The notes: generated from the letters alone by a model not told the origin. A DNA stretch of 64,000 nt from Sthenelais limicola (GCA_942159475.1 OW804097.1:3935685-3999684); one strand, 5' to 3'. Numbered from the stretch's first letter, positions 52,420 through 64,000 are shown. Translations and numbers: made by a program.

Positions 52420-52622
52420 AATATGGGTTCAGACAAGGTCGATCCGTAAACCAAGCCCATGTAGACCTTCTCCAAGAAGTATAATAAGATGAACCCTAAA
52501 TGAAGAAAAAGTGTTTTAGACTTCAAAAAAGCATTCGATACTGTTCACCATGGAAAATTATTATTGAAACTCGAAAGTTATGGAATATTAGGTAAAGAAA
52601 ATGCCTGGTTAAAAAATTATTG
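52420..52622 (+). pseudogene. LINE RT remnant
   Basis: YGFRQGRSVNQAHVDLLQEV, then, after a shift, DFKKAFDTVHHGKLLLKLES can be read. These are RT motifs 2-3 of a LINE related to the one at 33400. Stops and shifts make it dead. Confidence 0.7.
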
Positions 52623-53548
52623 AGAGAGAATGCTTGATCTCATCTTTTCAAATATAATGATATCTCAAAATTTATTTTTTGCGACATGTGACTCATTTTT
52701 CTGAAACATACCATGTATTGTGTTTGAATATTATCTACAAGGTGGAGCTATTTACTACACGCTGCTACTTGTGCTACTTCTTCTTTGTCTCTAATACTTG
52801 CTAATCACCCATTAGTTCTGTTGTTATTTCTCCTCAACGCTACCGGAGGCCTTTATATATGTATTCCGGAGATCTGTAACTCTGCTATTTTCTACATTTT
52901 TGGATAGAAACTTGTTCATTTGCAATTTTTGTGTTTTGTGCGCTAACCTCTCTATACTGACCTTGAATGTGACCTTGAATACAAGAGCTGGAGACTTGGG
53001 TATGAAGCACTGATGTGTATCTGGTCAAGGCTTGCTGCAACTGGTCGATAAATAAAAGGTGGAATATTTTACAAATTAATTACTAACCTTCCACACACAA
53101 TATAGTCTGTTTCTAATGATAACACAATGTTTAGATAATAATTTCACACTGAATATATAGATATCTTATTCAGTATTCAGACTAGTTATTACTTTATCTG
53201 AGAAAAGTAAGCTGCCAAACACTGACATTAGTTATTAGATTCTGCTATACTAGAAATGGTCAATACTAGGTATATCTGGATGTATTTGCAAATTATATAA
53301 GTAAACTCGACGTTTCGCGTGTCTCGTTCACTTATAAATCATAATTCAATGGCGGCCGAAAAAAAACATCCATTATCCATTAAGTAATGAATCTAAAACT
53401 AATGTATGTAAAAATATCGTGCACTAATATAAGGCTGTTCTGGTAATCAATATCCATTTAGATCATTCGACGTCTTGTGGATCTGTTGTTGTATGTTTGA
53501 GTACAATGAAAGTAATGTAATATTAGTAACACATAGATCTATACTCAC

Positions 53549-53620
53549 CTTAAGATTGAATATGTGTGGTGTTGTGGGAAAAGCTGTGGTACAGATATTA
53601 AACGCTGCTGTTGCTACCAT
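53549..53620 (-). other. exon-like open cassette with splice sites
   Basis: After a TATATATTCAG acceptor the minus strand reads MVATAAFNICTTAFPTTPHI and on to FNLK, then GTGAGT. It is exactly 24 codons in phase 0. It could be a coding first exon that joins a phase-0 exon such as 32643. No family resemblance; transcript evidence is lacking. Confidence 0.35.
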
Positions 53621-54239
53621 CTGAATATATAAGAAAAGGTAATGAATGTTAATTAAATGAATAATATAATATTATGATGAAATAATAACATCCTGTCTTT
53701 TTTGCTTCTTGTATTCACCTAACCAGGTTCTTTCTCAAGACGAAGTTTGAAAAAAATATTGTTACTTCTATTTTTTCATGCATTGATTCCTAGCAGCAGT
53801 GCTAATGACGCTGGCATTTGATCTTTAATATGAAAATATCTGTTTCAAAAGACATTTGAATACATTCCTCTAACGTATTCATAGAGGAAACTTAGAGCTG
53901 ATAAATGGGTCTACCAGGTGGCGACTGGGAGACCTGGATGTTATCCAGAAGTCGAGTTCACCCATTTGTCTATTCTCCTTATGTATACTTATGTAAAACC
54001 CTAGACAAATAAAGTATTTTTCAATTCAATTCATTTGTATTCAAAGATCATGAATTACGTTCGGCTGGATTTGTTGACATAATTGAATAAAAGTTGTAAA
54101 AAAAAATAAATCATGAATTATACTCAGTTATTATAGATAATAATGATGAACGAGCATAACATCGATGACAAAACATAAACTAATAAAAGACAACATTCAG
54201 AGCGATCATCATGATAGAGGAAATCTGGTCAAAGTATAT

Positions 54240-54474
54240 GGGTCAGATTTTCAGAAAATGTACAATTGGCAGTTTTACATATTTAGTAATTTCTACTAAA
54301 TTACGCTGCAATTTGGCCAATACTAGGTAAATTTGAGTATATTCGGCATTGCATTTATTCTAGCAATCTGTTTGGTTAGGTTGAACTGTATTTTGAACTT
54401 TATTTTCTTCTCAAATTTGGGTTATTTGAGAGGATTGGTGAAGGTGAATTGTACATTTCCTAAAAATCTGACCC
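54240..54474 (+). mobile_element. GGGTCAG MITE, copy C
   Basis: 235 bp with near-perfect terminal inverted repeats (GGGTCAGATTTTCAGAAAAT and its complement). Partial relatives of its tail follow at 54938-54993 and 55085-55151. Confidence 0.8.
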
Positions 54475-55226
54475 ATACGTGATCCGATTTAGGAAAATGA
54501 GTCATAAGTCGCAAAATATGGATTTTGAGATATTCCCATATTTGAAAAGATGAGACCAACCCGATTCCAATGAATGTAAACATTAAGGGCATCTCATAAG
54601 TACTTTTATCTCTTTAGTTAGATATTTTTATTTAAAAAAAAACATTTGCAATTTCTGGGTGGATAATTACCAGTAAAGTAAATAGCTGAATATACTCAAT
54701 GGGATGATCTAGGAAACGCACTGATATAAGTAATAAACAGTCTTGAAATCTGGTAGATGTATTCATATAACCACAAGGACTAGACACTCAAAAAATCAAA
54801 ATAACAAAGAGATCTTGTAAGTAAATATATAGAATCGGTATTTACATGTTTTAAACGATTCTGCTAAATTCTGCGAGAAATACAATTATTCGGAATTTCG
54901 GTGTGTTTGAACTGTATTTGGGTCTTTATTTGTCTTAAATTGGAGTTATTTGAGGATTTGTGCCAGTTGTACATTTTCTGATGTCTTCACCCACATATAT
55001 ACTCACATAGAGCCAGAGTAAAGCTGACCAAATGTCTCTAAGGATGTGTTTGGTTATGTTGAACTTAATGTTGATCTTCGCTTTTGCCTTAAACTTAAGT
55101 TTTTTGAGAGGATTTGTGAAGACCAATTGTACATTTTCTGACAACTTCACCCCTTATACTCACATATAACAGCCTAGATGATGCGGCTGACTGGAATATT
55201 CAACTAAATCTCCTGGACCCGGTCTG

Positions 55227-55496
55227 TTGATTGAAATACATTTAGGCAACCTGTGGAAAGAATTGGGACAGAGAAATAATTACTCAATTGTTCATGGCAG
55301 CCATGATTATTTTGTGAAATTATCCAAGGGATTTGCCCACTCTCGTCAAAATAAATCAGTCTATCCCACGTTCGATTTATTGGCATCTCGTTTTCTGAAG
55401 GACGCTCCCTATAAAGTAGATGATCATATCATTATCTCCATCATTACCTCGATGGAGGACAAGTATAATCTAATAAATAGTGAAACTAATTGTTAA
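55227..55496 (+). CDS. unrecognised 89-codon open frame
   Basis: It reads with ordinary amino-acid composition (HLGNLWKELGQRNNYS, SHDYFVKLSKGFAHS, DLLASRFLKDAPYKVDDH) rather than low-complexity AT-driven residues, which is unusual for this region. I do not recognise a family. The start shown is an alternative codon with no good context. Could be an exon or a transposon fragment. Confidence 0.25.
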   Translation: MIEIHLGNLWKELGQRNNYSIVHGSHDYFVKLSKGFAHSRQNKSVYPTFDLLASRFLKDAPYKVDDHIIISIITSMEDKYNLINSETNC

Positions 55497-56280
55497 TTAG
55501 TTTTAGTGCTTTATTTATAACTCAACCCTAAGTTCTATATACAATCATCGGAAGAGCTGACGCCATAGACTGAAATGATCATCCACTTGTAGTAACAGCA
55601 GCAATAAAGAATGAAGTATAAAGTAAACAAATGGAGCAAAATATATACATTAAGTGTGCAATAATGCACATATGTTTTCAAATCCATAGCTATAGCTAGA
55701 GTTAACCATACCACATTACTTTTATGGATGTTAATAGTTTGTGGAGCTTTAGCTAGAAGATGTCTCTACAGAGTATAATGAGTATAAATAACAATATTAG
55801 TAATAGTAATACTAATATGAACTGATATTGTTAGAGTATGTCTAACCGCCATGAGAAGTCTTGATTTTCAGTATAGTTGTTCATATGTATTCAGTGTGCT
55901 CAATATTTGAAATAACTGACCACGAAATATATAAAAGATTGATGTTTCTACTCACTTTCTACTACTTTCTGTCTATGCTTGGTCCCAATAGTGCACTAAG
56001 GTGTATGCTGTCAATGTACAAAGTAAGAAACATTTTTTATTACAGCCGAGACGTCATAAAGTCATGTTACACTTCATTTGTTTTTGTTTTAAATATGTTT
56101 ATTCAGCTAAGAGACATTAAATTGTTATACACTTTTCTCAGTATTAGCTGATGGAAAAGCATTAGAAAAAAGTTCAGTATAATTCACAATTTAGTTCAAC
56201 AGCTACATATCTCGAAAGTAAAACAATATATAAAGTAATATATTTAAACAGTAAAGTCAACATATAATACAATAGGAGCC

Positions 56281-56513
56281 ACCACCCGAGTATCATCATC
56301 GCTATCCAAGGAGAGGCTAAATATTTCCATATAAACAACATACAACAAAAATTGCTGCTTTTGGAAGGTATTTACGACGATTTAGACTTGATTCCACAGA
56401 TTAATTCGATATTTATACCGTCAGACTTGCCAAGAGGATCTCTCCAACATTTAGCATTCCAATTTGACAAGTATTTGTTAAGTATTCAGAGGTTCAGACA
56501 CTATTTAAGTTAA
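56281..56513 (+). CDS. unrecognised open frame without ATG
   Basis: An open stretch of about 77 codons ends at TAA 56511-56513 and reads AIQGEAKYFHINNIQQKLLL, then EGIYDDLDLIPQINSIFIPS and LAFQFDKYLLSIQRF. The composition is coding-like. It has no start codon near its 5' end, so it would be a terminal exon or a fragment of a mobile element. No family recognised. Confidence 0.25.
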
Positions 56514-57160
56514 TGGCGGAATAAGAGATAGACAGCGATATTTCTATACGCGAGTAATCCTTTATTATAAGCTTATAGGAAAAACAAAAAAAAAGCTTAT
56601 AGGATTTAAGTACTCAACTAGTTAATAGTGGACAGAGTACAACATCAATTTGGCACGCATGCTCAATGTCCTCAATTTGATTAGGGTTGGCAAAAGTTAT
56701 AAAATATAACTATATCATAAGCGATGTTTTATCACAATGTAATTTGGGATGCCTTTCATTTTGTATAGTAGAACTACGTTAGTAGAATATTGACCCTCAC
56801 TCGTTGTTGACGTCTCTGAAATAACACTAATAATATTCATGATAGAATATATTTGTACCTTTTATTGTTGACACACATCTGGGGAGGTGGGGTGGTCTGG
56901 CGGAGGTAGAGAGTAGTTGGAGAGGAATAAGACTACTGATCAGTTTCCTAATGTAAAGACCTTGGAACGACCATTTCTGCATAATATTATATGCAAAACA
57001 TGTACTAATCCTAGTTGCGTGCGGATTGAGCGTGATTCAGTATTTTACCACAAATTTAATAGAATAAAGGACAATGAATAAATAGATGCACATTATTCTA
57101 GGCTAATAATTATAGATCATTCATTTTGCATAATGGCATGAATGCATGAATTGTTAATAT

Positions 57161-57285
57161 GTGATTAATTTCTCGAGATTTTGTGTCTGAGGCATTTGCT
57201 TGAAAATAAACCCCGAGGCCCGGAGGGCCGAGGGGTTTATTTTCAAGCAAAAGCCGAAGACACAAAATCGAGAGAATTAATCACT
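57161..57285. repeat. 125-bp near-perfect palindrome
   Basis: GTGATTAATT at 57161 pairs with AATTAATCAC at 57276-57285, and the two arms (about 60 bp each) match through ATTTTGTGTCT, TGCTTGAAAATAAACCCC and GAGGCCC with few mismatches and almost no loop. A shorter palindrome with the same GGGGTTTATTTT core lies at 58727-58781. Confidence 0.85.
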
Positions 57286-57649
57286 TTAATAGCCGATTTT
57301 TGGATTCAATAATACTGTTTAAACACATATTAACAAATATTAGGCTCAAAAAAAGGTTTTAGATGTACTTACAGCATGAAGAACTCCAATAATTTAACTC
57401 CTTAACTCCAATACATAGGTTACTATTTTACATCTGACATGGAAAGGACCGAGTTAAATGCAGCCTTTATAACATCCAAATCAGGATGTTTCACACATTT
57501 TAACCCATCACATTCTAATATTTAGATTATTTTACCTATTTCTAACCAATATCACATATGTACACGTAATCATAACTTCACAATGTCGTTTACGTCAGCC
57601 GCACTCTCCGTTCCAGAAACAAACGAAGCTTCCAGTTTTTGCATGCAAC

Positions 57650-58163
57650 CAAGCATCAGACTTCCGGTTTACGAATGCCGTATCCGTGTGTCTAGGGACT
57701 TAAAAAGGGAATAAATAAAAGATTTGAATCGGTAGAAATGTTTTAAATGTTGTTTTAGCCCGATAGCGACGTTTTCCTCTATGGAAATCAAGTAATAAAT
57801 GAATGGCGATTTCAGAAACCCTGTGTTTACTCTCCGCAAGTTTGCACCGCTTTAGTCGGAATCTCAATGACAACGCGACGGCTGGCCGAATGAACCTCCA
57901 GCTTCAACAGCCAATCAGAGATGCGTATTCACTTATGTTTAAGTTCAGCCAGCCGCCGTGTTTTCGTAAGGATTCGCTTCTTGCCATCCAAAGCATCGGA
58001 GACTTCCGGTTTTCGAATGCCGTGTTGCGTGTGTCTAGGGATTTAAAAAAGAAATAAATAAAAGATTTGAATCGGTAGAAATGTTTTAAATGTTGTTTGA
58101 GCCCGATAGCGGAGATTTAGTGTACGGGAATCAAGTATTCAATGAATGGCGATTTCAGAAGCC
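57650..58163 (+). repeat. tandem duplication with a 343-bp period
   Basis: A block of about 170 bp starting near GACTTCCGGTTT and ending GGCGATTTCAGAA occurs at 57650-57820 and again at 57992-58163, offset by 342-343 bp. The differences are scattered. Small frames inside (57803-58057 and 58090-58413) show no recognisable family. Confidence 0.75.
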
Positions 58164-58726
58164 ATACGTGCGACCGGAAGAGATGTGGAGATCCTTCGGC
58201 ATAGCCACTCATGTGCACCATGCACTTGGCGTTGCATTGTGTACGGTAGTCTATATAGCGCACGGAGGATTTCATTCGAAAGTGCCCCCACGTCAACAAA
58301 CCGGAGCTTGCACGATGTCTACTGTCGTCATGTTATGGCGAGGCTTAGGCTGTATTTACTTTAAAATGGCTAATATTTCCATCGGAAACAGTGGAGGAAT
58401 TACTTTAATGTGACCAGGACTTTATACACGTTCCAAACTGAACGCGGAATCGACGAAAAACAACCAAAAAACTCTAGTTAAGACCCGACCTTGAACCCTG
58501 AATCTGGAACTGTCATGGCCGCTTGTGGCGAACATGACGATGATTTGCAGGAATTGACAAATCGATTATTCCCTATTTTGTTGTTCACCACCATTCAGCA
58601 AGCGGAATATCCTTCTACAATGATATTTGGAACATTATCGGTGATTTTGGAGCTATTGGGAGTGATATTTAGGCGACAAACAACTAGTTGATGAGGTAAG
58701 TGACTGATTGAGCGGAAACGCCGACT

Positions 58727-58781
58727 GGGGTTTATTTTAAATACATCCGCAAAATAAATCTACATCCGCAAAATAAACCCC
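58727..58781. repeat. short palindrome related to 57161-57285
   Basis: GGGGTTTATTTT (58727-58738) and AAAATAAACCCC (58770-58781) are exact inverted copies around a 31-bp loop that contains a short internal duplication (ACATCCGCAAAATAAA). Confidence 0.75.
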
Positions 58782-58912
58782 TGAATCCGAACAATAATTT
58801 ACTTCATCCGTTTTCCGGTTTGACCACTTCCTGTCCAAACAGTAATTTATAAGTATCCAGAACCCCAGCAGAATCCAAAGATCTGCTATTAATACACAAT
58901 AACACATGGAGT

Positions 58913-59048
58913 AAGTGAGTGAGATGGTTGCTCCACGCTTAACACATTTAATATGGTTATATTAAGGGCGGGAGAGCTGAGAGGGAGGCAGTTTATGATC
59001 ATACCCAGGAAATAGAGATAGAAAAGCACTTTAAGGTCTTACCCAGGT
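58913..59048 (-). repeat. SINE-like CACT-tailed repeat, minus strand
   Basis: GTGAGTGAGATGGTTGCT, then AAGGGCGGGAGAGCTGAG, the GGCAGTTTATGATCATACCC box and ACCCAGG. Same family as 3905-4393 and 20622-20808, with a shorter purine tract. Confidence 0.65.
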
Positions 59049-59384
59049 ATCGAGTGAAATTGGTATGTAACATTAATAACTTCCTGAAAGACACAGACAT
59101 TATATAGAAGTTGACCTCTTTCCCAGCGATCTAGAACCACATTTCCCTTCTTTCCAAGGAAAGCATTCAAACTATCCAAAGTCAAAAATAAATCCTTCAA
59201 TGCCGTATTTAAATAGTTGTTTTATAGTCCTTATCAGCAGTAATAAACACATTTTAAAAGGTAGGCAAGAAGTCCACAAAATTATACACAAGGAAACCCA
59301 ATAATTATACCATGATCTTTTCACACCTTGATAACGATATAGCTAGTACATCCCATTGCAGTAGTGTAGGTAACTATTGCCACT

Positions 59385-59640
59385 TTATATAGAATAGAAT
59401 AGAATAGAATAATCTTTTATTTGTCCAAGTATTTCAACAATTACAGACAAATAGGTCCACAGGCCTCTGGGAAGATCCCAGCTCTTCCAGCCGTTACCTT
59501 TTATACCTTTTACCTTGATATCTCTATATACCGTAAATTGTAACTTAAAGTCTAGTCTAAGGGACCCTCTGGAAGAGCTATGGCTGCCATAGAATAGGAC
59601 TGACCCATTTCCGATGTAATTGATCATACGTACATACAAG
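59385..59640 (-). repeat. retroposon tail-like repeat with (TAGAA)n end
   Basis: A TAGAATAGAATAG run is followed by ATCTTTTATTTGTCC and a GC-balanced body containing CCAGCTCTTCC. It looks like the 3' end of a LINE or SINE in reverse orientation with a pentamer tail. The frame on the minus strand is not convincing. Confidence 0.45.
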
Positions 59641-60567
59641 TAACAATAAACTTACGTTTCACGTGTTTCCCCAAAATGGCGGATGATCCGAGATGATACA
59701 TTTACACCTGGGTGTCCTATGCTCAAATTGAGGCTGTCCCACTTTTCAATCCAAGAGATAAGGAGGATTCCTTATCTAGAGTCAATTTCACCTGTTTAAA
59801 CATACTATAATCGACCGGTTATCTGAATTATTACTAGTTTGTTCTTGTTCCATCCATTTCCTGACACATGTATTAATGAATTCATGGGTAAATAATGTAA
59901 CATCTTCCATCAAAATCCTTGAATGATTATGACAATTAAATGTTTCATGTTAAATCATTCCTGGCTAATTTAACTTTAGATTTCGTGGCTTACTCAAGTC
60001 ATTACCACATTGGTTTAACGGTGCATACTGTGCTGACGATATGTTTTTTATCTGCGAAGTATTACCTGTATTGATATGAATTGTCTACTGGTATTTCTAT
60101 TTTTTATTTCTTTTTAATCATGGCCACAAACACATATGTAAGCGGGTTATTCCTGAGAATCCAATATATAAATATTGTGTATTGTAAAACTTAAGTTGTG
60201 ATGAATTTATATAACAAAAGTTATAGTAAAGTTTATTTTAATAAAGAATAGATACTGGTATAAATGGGTATTGAATATAAAACTGGGTTATATTTAGAGA
60301 ATGAGACTTACCACATTGTGGAAATTCATGAAACAAAAATGTCATTTCTAACCAGGTGGGCAATTTCCTGCTGACTTAATTTGTATTTTCTATTCTGGAA
60401 TTGACTGTGTTGATTTCTGTATAGTATTACATCGGTATTTCTAAAGACAAAAGTCCATTGGATTGTATATTAAATGTCATACCTTTATTCTATGGCAATG
60501 CAAGAACACAATCGCTAGTCGGTCATGTTGGTGGTCCTCTAGGCTGGGAAAATTAATCAATTAATGA

Positions 60568-60720
60568 TTTTATTACTTAATATGATTTTTATTTCCATAA
60601 ACGTTTACAAAGTGTAATACATAGTACAGACTAAAAGTTGAAATGAAGTAAAATATCGAAAAAGGAGTATTATCTGTAAAGTATACAGGTCTTCCAAATA
60701 GCCCTGAATTTGGAAAATGA
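60568..60720 (-). repeat. retroposon tail-like repeat
   Basis: TGATTTTTATTTCCATAAAC, then GGAGTATTATCTGT and AGGTCTTCCAAATAGCCCTG parallel the block at 49041-49210. No coding region. Confidence 0.45.
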
Positions 60721-61724
60721 TCTATACTAGTTGCCAATGTAATATGATATAATATGACATAATATGATAAAATGTGCTGAGATCGCCGGTATCTCATCGG
60801 TACTGTCAGTACCTACCTATCTAAAAACATAGGTATGTAGGCAAGAGTATACGAATATACATGTTTACATACAAACAAGGTAGAGTAGAAATACAATAGA
60901 ATAACAATATCAGCCCTACCTTTCACCGATTCCATATTATATTAGTCTCATTTGCCATTAGGACTTCCTTTACTAGTTCAGCGGTAGAATGTAGGTAACG
61001 AACGACGGGCTAACACATATCAAATGTTGGATTTGGTTTGCTTTTATGGAAACAATCCAATGATGAAAATGTCCAGAGGGTATGATGGCACCAGGTGGGC
61101 GCTGGGGGTGCAACGTCATTTTCAGGCATTTTACGTCAAAAATATAAATTGTTTTTGTCGATTAACACTATCAAGACCCTACCTGCTTCCCTCCCTCCTA
61201 TGGCGTCTGCCGACGCATCCAAATTGTTTCGTTTTTTAGCTTTAATCGTGTGGACCCCATCGCCTATCATGCCCATGATACGGCGATGTGGATTCCCTGC
61301 TGCTATGACATCATTACATAGGCCTCGTTCTGGGTAGGGTTCCGGTGGGGAATCCCCGCGACTATGATGTCATTACTCTACCGAGCGTTTCTCAGAGAGG
61401 CAGCTATGTTTGATTTCGACGTCCTCATGCAGATAAAGGGTGAACGTGAGAGGTCTGTTATGCACTAATTATACCAGTAAGAGCTAAAACATCTTGGTCC
61501 AATCTCTCCCTAAGGCTCTAACTTAGGCACTCATGTAACTTTTGGGTCTTGGACAATGAGAAATAGAGTGGGTTTCCCGATCATGGAGGAAGTTGTCCAG
61601 TACAATTTGTATTCTCCGAAGGAGGAATGGCGATGGTTCTGGCTTGGGTTTTTATGCGGTTTTTTTGCATAATTAATAATTATGCCATTTTCGCCAGATC
61701 GTCCAGTTACAAAAGACACAAGCA

Positions 61725-61742
61725 ATCCTGGTCACGGCACCA
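61725..61742 (-). promoter_or_regulatory. LTR-element primer-binding site
   Basis: On the minus strand TGGTGCCGTGACCAGGAT lies 3 bp after an LTR ending in ACATTACA. TGG is the complement of the tRNA CCA end. This is the usual LTR/PBS layout; the tRNA was not identified. Confidence 0.7.
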
Positions 61743-61745
61743 AAT

Positions 61746-62430
61746 TGTAATGTCTGCTATTCACTTAAACGGCGATTCGGGTAAATAACAACAATTAGAC
61801 AACACAGATCTCTGAGTCCTTGCTAGCGTGGTTCTTTTATTCAAACCGGGTAGTGTCTCCCATCCACAGTGACAGACGATACACCTTAACTTCATAGAAG
61901 AGAGGGCTATGAACGAATAATTATAAAAGGTAAATGGTGTTCATACACACAATAAGAAATATAAACATAATCATCCTCAGTACTTATTTTGTACTTTTGT
62001 TATTCGGTATAAGATGCACTATATTTCTGAATGGGCAATCGCTAATATAAATTCCTAGATATATTCATAATGATGAGATATTCGTTTGAGGAGGAGACTA
62101 TAGGAAAAATCAAAGTTGAGTCGTGTAGCTGCATTTGAGAATGATTGTGCTGATCAGATCAGTTCCCTTTTATTCATGTTGTAATGTACAGTAATTTCAG
62201 TATAACAATGAGAGAATGAATAATTAATTGCCCTCCATGCATTGGACTCGTTTACATAGAGCTCTTGCTCGAGGGTCTTCTTTGATGTATCCATATAATA
62301 TACGGCTAGAGCGATTTCTAGGAAAGGAGGTAGAAAAGAAATGGTAGAAAGAAGGTTTTCTTTGTCCGGAATGTTCTCGGAATTTGTTGAATTACAAACT
62401 ACTTTACTCATCTGTAGATGTCAATCCCCC
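61746..62430 (-). mobile_element. LTR remnant (minus strand)
   Basis: The + strand starts TGTAATGTCTGC, giving a minus-strand LTR end of ACATTACA. An AATAAA signal lies about 90 bp inside (61841-61836), as expected for the R/U5 region. The far end of the LTR is not determined, so 62430 is a guess. Downstream of the primer-binding site only untranslated-leader-like sequence remains (61530-61725), with no gag or pol recognised, so it is a 5' end fragment of a gypsy- or BEL-like element. Confidence 0.6.
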
Positions 62431-62978
62431 CTCTCTGGATGTCGTCGTATGTGGTTTGTGAGGGTATTTGGGGTGGAAATGTGATTTTGAAGCCCTTTTT
62501 ATTCATTTTTTATACAACTATTTTTAGCGCGGGAAAGCCCCTGTTAGAAAGTAAAAGAGATTGACGTCATGCCTCTCCCACCGTCTGTGGCAACGTGGGA
62601 TTCCCTAGCAAATGGAGGGACAGGGAAGAAGAGTTCAAGGACGCAGTTTATGTGAACCCTGGACGTTTTTGTGAATACTGGATATTTCTTTGAATCCGGC
62701 CAGAACAAATCAAGCCTGTCAAGGTAAATCTTAAGATCTTATAGAATGCATTTCATACCTGCAAAAATGAAAATGAAAATCCATCTTTTTATTTACGTAC
62801 CAACATTATGTAACAGCAACTTCATCATAAAAAATAAAACAAAATGTAATCCAAAATATATCAGGAAATCTGAGAAGATCAACACACTTCAGAGTATGGC
62901 TGACAGATCATATGCTATCCCCTTTTTCTCTTTTATGTAACTGTATGCTTAATGAGAAATAAAATTCTATAATGATAA

Positions 62979-63126
62979 TAATGAGGAAGAGGGGAGGGAG
63001 ATGGGGGAGGCAGAAGGGCGGGGGGAAATCGGAGATGGGGTTGGGGGGGGGGGGGGACATGTATGAAAGACAGAGAAGAGGGGGAGGGAAAACAGGGAGA
63101 GGGGGAAGTGTGGGGAGAGAGAGTGA
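62979..63126 (+). repeat. purine-rich, G-rich tract
   Basis: Almost pure A/G on the + strand with a 13-G run near 63042-63055. Low complexity; may form triplex or quadruplex structures. The opposing frames here are not genes. Confidence 0.7.
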
Positions 63127-64000
63127 CCGTCCGGAGGACGGGTACTTTGCTAGTACCTAATACAATGGAACAGCACAGTGTGGTCGTTGATTTATTCATA
63201 GAACCATTCGCACACAATTATATACCTTCCATTGCAGTGCTAGAGCCTTTGACTAAACACTTCCATCCAGACTACAGATCACATAAACAGAAGGATCCCA
63301 AGAACATAAAGATAAAGGGGCAGTCTTGAATCCAATAACACATTTATTTATCAATTGTATGGACAGAGGGTATTCTATTACGAAGCATAGGTTTTGACTA
63401 CATTACCAGTCAACATATTATTTATATTTTCTTCTTTAAAAGTCTTTTTTTAATGGTTTTCCCTCAACATAAAATCAGGTGCCTGTTCTATGGATAACAA
63501 ACTTTGTATATTTTGAGGAAAATGTTCAACAAACATTGCATAAACTTAATCATCTTTTGTTGATTACATGAGAAATTAATTATTGTTAATTATATTATGT
63601 CTGGTACATGAGAAAAACAGATCTCACTGTCAAGTACAAATTGTCAAACATGCTAGAACGATGGGAACATGGAACATTTTCAAGGTAATTTAGTTTGTTG
63701 TAAACATTGACTGAGCAAACATCAACATATCACTTTCTGCTGTTATGTTTCCCACAAATAGATTGACAGGAGATTTCACATTAACGTGAGTAATCATGAA
63801 TACAAATATTACATCGCATGATAGATAGATTCGTTAGAAATGTGCTGTGTTTCAGGAAAATGAGTAGTAAGATTGATATTTTTTTTAAATTGATAAATTT
63901 TTTTTTGATATATTAAGTTAACTTTTATTAACTTTTTTTTCAACAATAAAAATATCAAACTTGAAATATGAAAATATGTATTAGGTGTCCTAGTGCTTCG
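63127..64000. other. AT-rich end of window, nothing recognised
   Basis: A frame of 88 codons (63063-63329) overlaps the purine tract and is not convincing. No other feature is seen. Confidence 0.4.

Noticed and set aside
58090..58413. LFEPDSGD frame as a conserved domain protein
   Set aside because: Only eight residues recall a known motif; the rest shows no pattern, and the region is a tandem duplication between palindromes.
62933..63329. Proline/serine and glycine/arginine-rich frames
   Set aside because: They are translations of a low-complexity purine/pyrimidine tract.
1..64000. tRNA and rRNA genes
   Set aside because: I looked for T-loop-like words and conserved rRNA stretches and found none I could fold into a tRNA by eye. 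A tRNAscan-SE run would be decisive.

Overview
This is a eukaryotic, metazoan genomic window: AT-rich, with short exons in long introns and heavily loaded with transposable elements. The elements include a DIRS-type tyrosine-recombinase retrotransposon, a Ty3/gypsy element, an LTR remnant with its primer-binding site, several LINE fragments and many small inverted-repeat elements. SINE-like repeats ending in CACT runs, together with the gene families present, suggest a marine invertebrate, perhaps a gastropod mollusc. That assignment is inference, not proof.

Two genes can be built from exons, and they converge tail to tail. On the + strand, positions 1-7702 hold the last three coding exons of a protein resembling the C-terminus of the meiosis factor TEX11/SPO22. 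The middle exon has its 3' splice site and 5' end triplicated in tandem with a 75-bp period. On the - strand, eleven exons from 32643 down to 11208 join in a single frame with every intron phase matching. They encode 1023 residues of a Roc-COR GTPase ending in a CARD-like death-fold domain. The gypsy element lies in one of its introns and the DIRS element in another. A 45-bp, 12-copy in-frame minisatellite expands the stretch between the two halves of its COR region.

Upstream of the first recognised Roc-COR-CARD exon (34961-42119) is a tandem array of nine 0.65-0.81-kb units plus a partial tenth. It is arranged as a higher-order repeat of about 3.07 kb. Each unit carries a decayed copy of exon 1 and a conserved cassette with a perfect GTAAGT donor, preceded by a short ATG frame in eight of nine units. 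The cassettes are phase-compatible with the real exon 1 and could be alternative first exons.

Layout: 1-7702 TEX11-like gene, its intron holding a cluster of a 15-bp motif, a SINE-like repeat and a 5'-truncated LINE; 7703-11207 intergenic, with a pseudo-CARD exon; 11208-32643 Roc-COR-CARD gene with nested DIRS (12913-17990) and gypsy (21891-about 26703); 33400-34960 scrambled LINE; 34961-42119 exon-unit array; 42120-64000 mostly non-coding, with exon-like splice cassettes, MITEs, a GGGCCC foldback cluster inside a terminal-inverted-repeat element, a 125-bp palindrome and an LTR remnant. All protein calls come from reading motifs, not from database searches.
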